Positions 6,532-8,134 of a stretch of 8,134 bases of DNA are shown in pieces (the stretch's first letter is position 1; each line of letters starts with the position of its first letter). The DNA is from an uncultured Victivallales bacterium (GTDB lineage: Bacteria; Verrucomicrobiota; Lentisphaeria; Oligosphaerales; JAFGRS01). A model generated the notes under the pieces. That model did no database searches, had not been told where the DNA came from, and saw nothing but the letters and a program-made list of their open reading frames with translations. The DNA lies in NCBI GenBank assembly GCA_903834675.1, contig CAILKC010000362.1, forward strand, positions 1-8,134, given 5' to 3'. A program made the position numbers and the translations under genes.

Positions 6532-7875
6532 TCAGCGCTCTGGAAACAGCGCCATGATTGCCTCGGCAAAGAGCTTCATGCCGAACGGGTTGGGGTGGTT
6601 GATCGCGTTCATCATCAGCGAGTTGTAGGGAATGCCCATACGCCAGAGTCGGCCGTAACGCTTCGAGGCGTCGGCCAGGGCCACCGGGTTCTCGCTGGCG
6701 AAGACCCGCAGCGCCTGAACATAGGGGCGCGGATCCTCATCGCAGTCCCGCTCACTCGTGAGCCCCATCCACTCCGGCCGGACGTAGTGCGGCGTCAGGA
6801 TGATCCATTCGGCGCCGTTGGCCTGGAAATCGGTCAGCAGCTTGCTGTAACGTTCCTTGGTCTGGACCGGGTTCATCCAGGCGTCGTTGACAAACTCCGA
6901 GACGACCAGGTCCGCTTTCGCCCCCAATACCTTCTCCTGGTAGTTGTAGGCGCTCCCCGGCGGCTCCGCCAGGAAGCTGGACGTGTTGCGACCGCCCCAG
7001 CCGAGATGAAGCAACTCGATGTCCGCCTTGGGGAAGCGCTCCTTGAGCCGCGTCACAAATTGCACCTGCCAACGGTTGTCCGGGTGTGGCAGGTAGCCGG
7101 CCTGCGTCACGCTGTCGCCCCAGGCCAGCACGCGGACTTTCTCGCCGCTGCGCAGTTTGGCCAAGGTCTTGGGCAAAACCCGTTCGGCCGGGGTCGGGCT
7201 CTCCACCGACGGCTCGGGATAGGCCAGTTCCAGCAGGGGAAAGAGCGCCGCTCCGGAAAGCTTGGCCTGCCGAGAGGTGGTGTAGACATTGCACACCGGC
7301 AAGTCGCCCGCGACGGGGGCGGGCGGCTTCGGGGTGGCTACTTCGGGCGTGCCCGGCCTGATCAGGGCCTGCCCGGCCGCCGTTACCACAACCGTATCCA
7401 GGCGCGCCAGGCCGTGCCGGTAGTCGGCGTAGGCCTTCGACTCGACCGTCATGGCGCCGCCCTCGAGACGGCCAAATGTGCCCCACTCCAGATCGATCTC
7501 GTAATCCACCCCACGCTGCCATTCCGCCGCGGCGCCCTTCTCTTTCTTCAGATGAAAACTCTGCGGATCGAGCAGAAAGCGCGCCGTGCATTCCTGGCAC
7601 TTCACCCCGCGCAACTGTGCGCCACGAATCCAGCCGCCGGCCTTGGGGTTGAACACGGGCAGCTTCTCGTAGGCCTCATCCTTGACCTCGAGCACCGTGC
7701 TCGGCGCCACCTCCAGCGTTACCGGCGCGGCGAGGGTCGCCTGGCGCTCCCCGACGCTAATCGACCCCGCCTCGATACGGACCTGCCACTCCCCCACCAC
7801 TGACACCTTCGCCGGCTCGGCGTACAGCAAGCATGGCAAGGCGGCAAGAGGGGAAACGAAAAACAACGTTCTCAT
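6532..7875 (-). CDS. secreted SGNH/GDSL-family hydrolase with an N-terminal beta domain
   Basis: Probably an esterase that removes acetyl or other acyl groups from a glycan outside the cytoplasm. The start at 7875 is supported by GAGGAG (7886-7891 on the + strand coordinates), ten bases upstream, and by a classic signal peptide directly after it (basic Arg2, hydrophobic core 4-17, likely cut after LLYA at 19). The longer frame to 7932 would bury this signal. The mature protein has a strand-rich N-terminal part of about 220 residues with a CQEC pair (93-96) and no family I recognise. The SGNH domain then follows: GDS (253-255, nucleophile Ser255), GWGGRNT (292-298, oxyanion Gly), EFVND (327-331, block III Asn330) and NHPNPFG (426-432, catalytic His427). 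The usual Asp three residues before that His is Ala here. It is the first gene of the minus-strand group. Confidence 0.88.
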   Translation of the reverse strand: MRTLFFVSPLAALPCLLYAEPAKVSVVGEWQVRIEAGSISVGERQATLAAPVTLEVAPSTVLEVKDEAYEKLPVFNPKAGGWIRGAQLRGVKCQECTARFLLDPQSFHLKKEKGAAAEWQRGVDYEIDLEWGTFGRLEGGAMTVESKAYADYRHGLARLDTVVVTAAGQALIRPGTPEVATPKPPAPVAGDLPVCNVYTTSRQAKLSGAALFPLLELAYPEPSVESPTPAERVLPKTLAKLRSGEKVRVLAWGDSVTQAGYLPHPDNRWQVQFVTRLKERFPKADIELLHLGWGGRNTSSFLAEPPGSAYNYQEKVLGAKADLVVSEFVNDAWMNPVQTKERYSKLLTDFQANGAEWIILTPHYVRPEWMGLTSERDCDEDPRPYVQALRVFASENPVALADASKRYGRLWRMGIPYNSLMMNAINHPNPFGMKLFAEAIMALFPER

Positions 7876-8134
7876 GGGGCCTGCTCTCCTCAGGTCCGCG
7901 TGCCAGGAAAATAACCAGCGCCGTGGGCACACCTGGCGCCCGCACTGCCGCGCTACACGCAGACCCTCCAGAACGTACCCGTCGGCGCGGCGTCCGCAAG
8001 CTACCGCGCGTCCGGCGGGCGCAAGTCAGCTCCGTAGGGGTTTGCTTGTAGGAGACTTGCAGCAACCTCGTATGACCCAAAGCGCTTCCCATTCCGCCCC
8101 TCGTCCGCCGCGGCGGACGAAGGGCGTTGGAGGG
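7876..8134. other. right flank, upstream region of the minus-strand genes
   Basis: No certain gene is present in these 259 bases. The promoter of the minus-strand group should lie here, but I see no convincing -35/-10 pair. A + frame from an ATG at 8072 stays open to the edge (21 codons) and could be the start of a divergent gene such as a regulator, but the nearest GGAG is 17 bases away and the frame runs through a perfect palindrome, so I do not call it. AAGCGCTT (8080-8087) matches the AANCGNTT core of LacI-family operators, a weak hint of a sugar-responsive repressor. The region also holds copies of a 13-base word (7991-8003) and a 12-base word (8049-8060) that occur in the left flank. 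Confidence 0.4.
8095..8126. repeat. long inverted repeat with a 20-bp perfect palindromic centre
   Basis: Bases 8101-8120 are a perfect palindrome (TCGTCCGCCG and its complement). After one mismatch (8100/8121) five more pairs follow, making 15 of 16 pairs over 32 bases with no central loop. It could be a stable hairpin in RNA, a binding site for a dimer, or a copy of a REP-like dispersed element. Its centre contains the 14-base word also found at 6500-6513. No T-run is visible on either side. Confidence 0.6.

Noticed and set aside
6334..7803. A 489-codon open frame on the + strand
   Set aside because: It is antisense to the SGNH gene, which has a signal peptide, a ribosome-binding site and SGNH motifs. 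The + translation is Arg/Gly/His-rich without motifs.
8072..8134. Truncated + strand gene at the right edge
   Set aside because: Only 21 codons are visible, with a poorly spaced ribosome-binding site and a perfect palindrome inside; the support is too thin to call it.
1..8134. CRISPR array, tRNA, rRNA or transposase
   Set aside because: No regularly spaced repeats, no cloverleaf or rRNA-like stretch and no transposase motif were seen on either strand.

Overview
The window is G+C-rich, gene-dense bacterial DNA with two unlike halves. The left third (about 200-2303, + strand) carries conserved cell-maintenance genes. The rest (2304-7875) is an accessory set for sugar or polysaccharide work. 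The mix of a DksA/TraR-type regulator, lspA and miaA next to a secreted SGNH esterase, a five-bladed propeller glycosidase and an 'FAD_oxidored' flavoprotein is most like free-living or gut members of the PVC superphylum (Kiritimatiellota, Lentisphaerota, Verrucomicrobiota or Planctomycetota). That placement is inferred from gene content; there is no rRNA or other taxonomic marker.

Layout. 1-237: flank with no certain gene, a candidate promoter and several short repeats. 238-666: DksA/TraR zinc-finger regulator. 766-1323: lspA (signal peptidase II). 1320-2303: miaA (tRNA dimethylallyltransferase), overlapping lspA by an ATGA junction. 2304-2435: intergenic, with a 16-bp perfect AT palindrome in otherwise GC-rich DNA. 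2436-3686: MFS transporter on +. Then three genes on the minus strand, transcribed right to left: a secreted SGNH hydrolase (7875-6532), a propeller glycosidase (6446-5139) and an FAD-dependent oxidoreductase (5046-3676). The flavoprotein gene meets the transporter tail to tail, with an 11-bp overlap. 7876-8134: upstream flank of the minus-strand genes, with a long perfect palindrome at the right edge.

Working model (inference). The SGNH enzyme removes acyl groups from a glycan outside the cytoplasm, the transporter imports the product, and the propeller enzyme and flavoprotein process it in the cytoplasm. No substrate can be named from sequence. The most unusual protein-level observation is a Trp in place of the near-invariant Gly of the Walker A motif of MiaA. 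The most unusual DNA-level observations are the palindromes and the set of short words shared by the two non-coding ends of the window.
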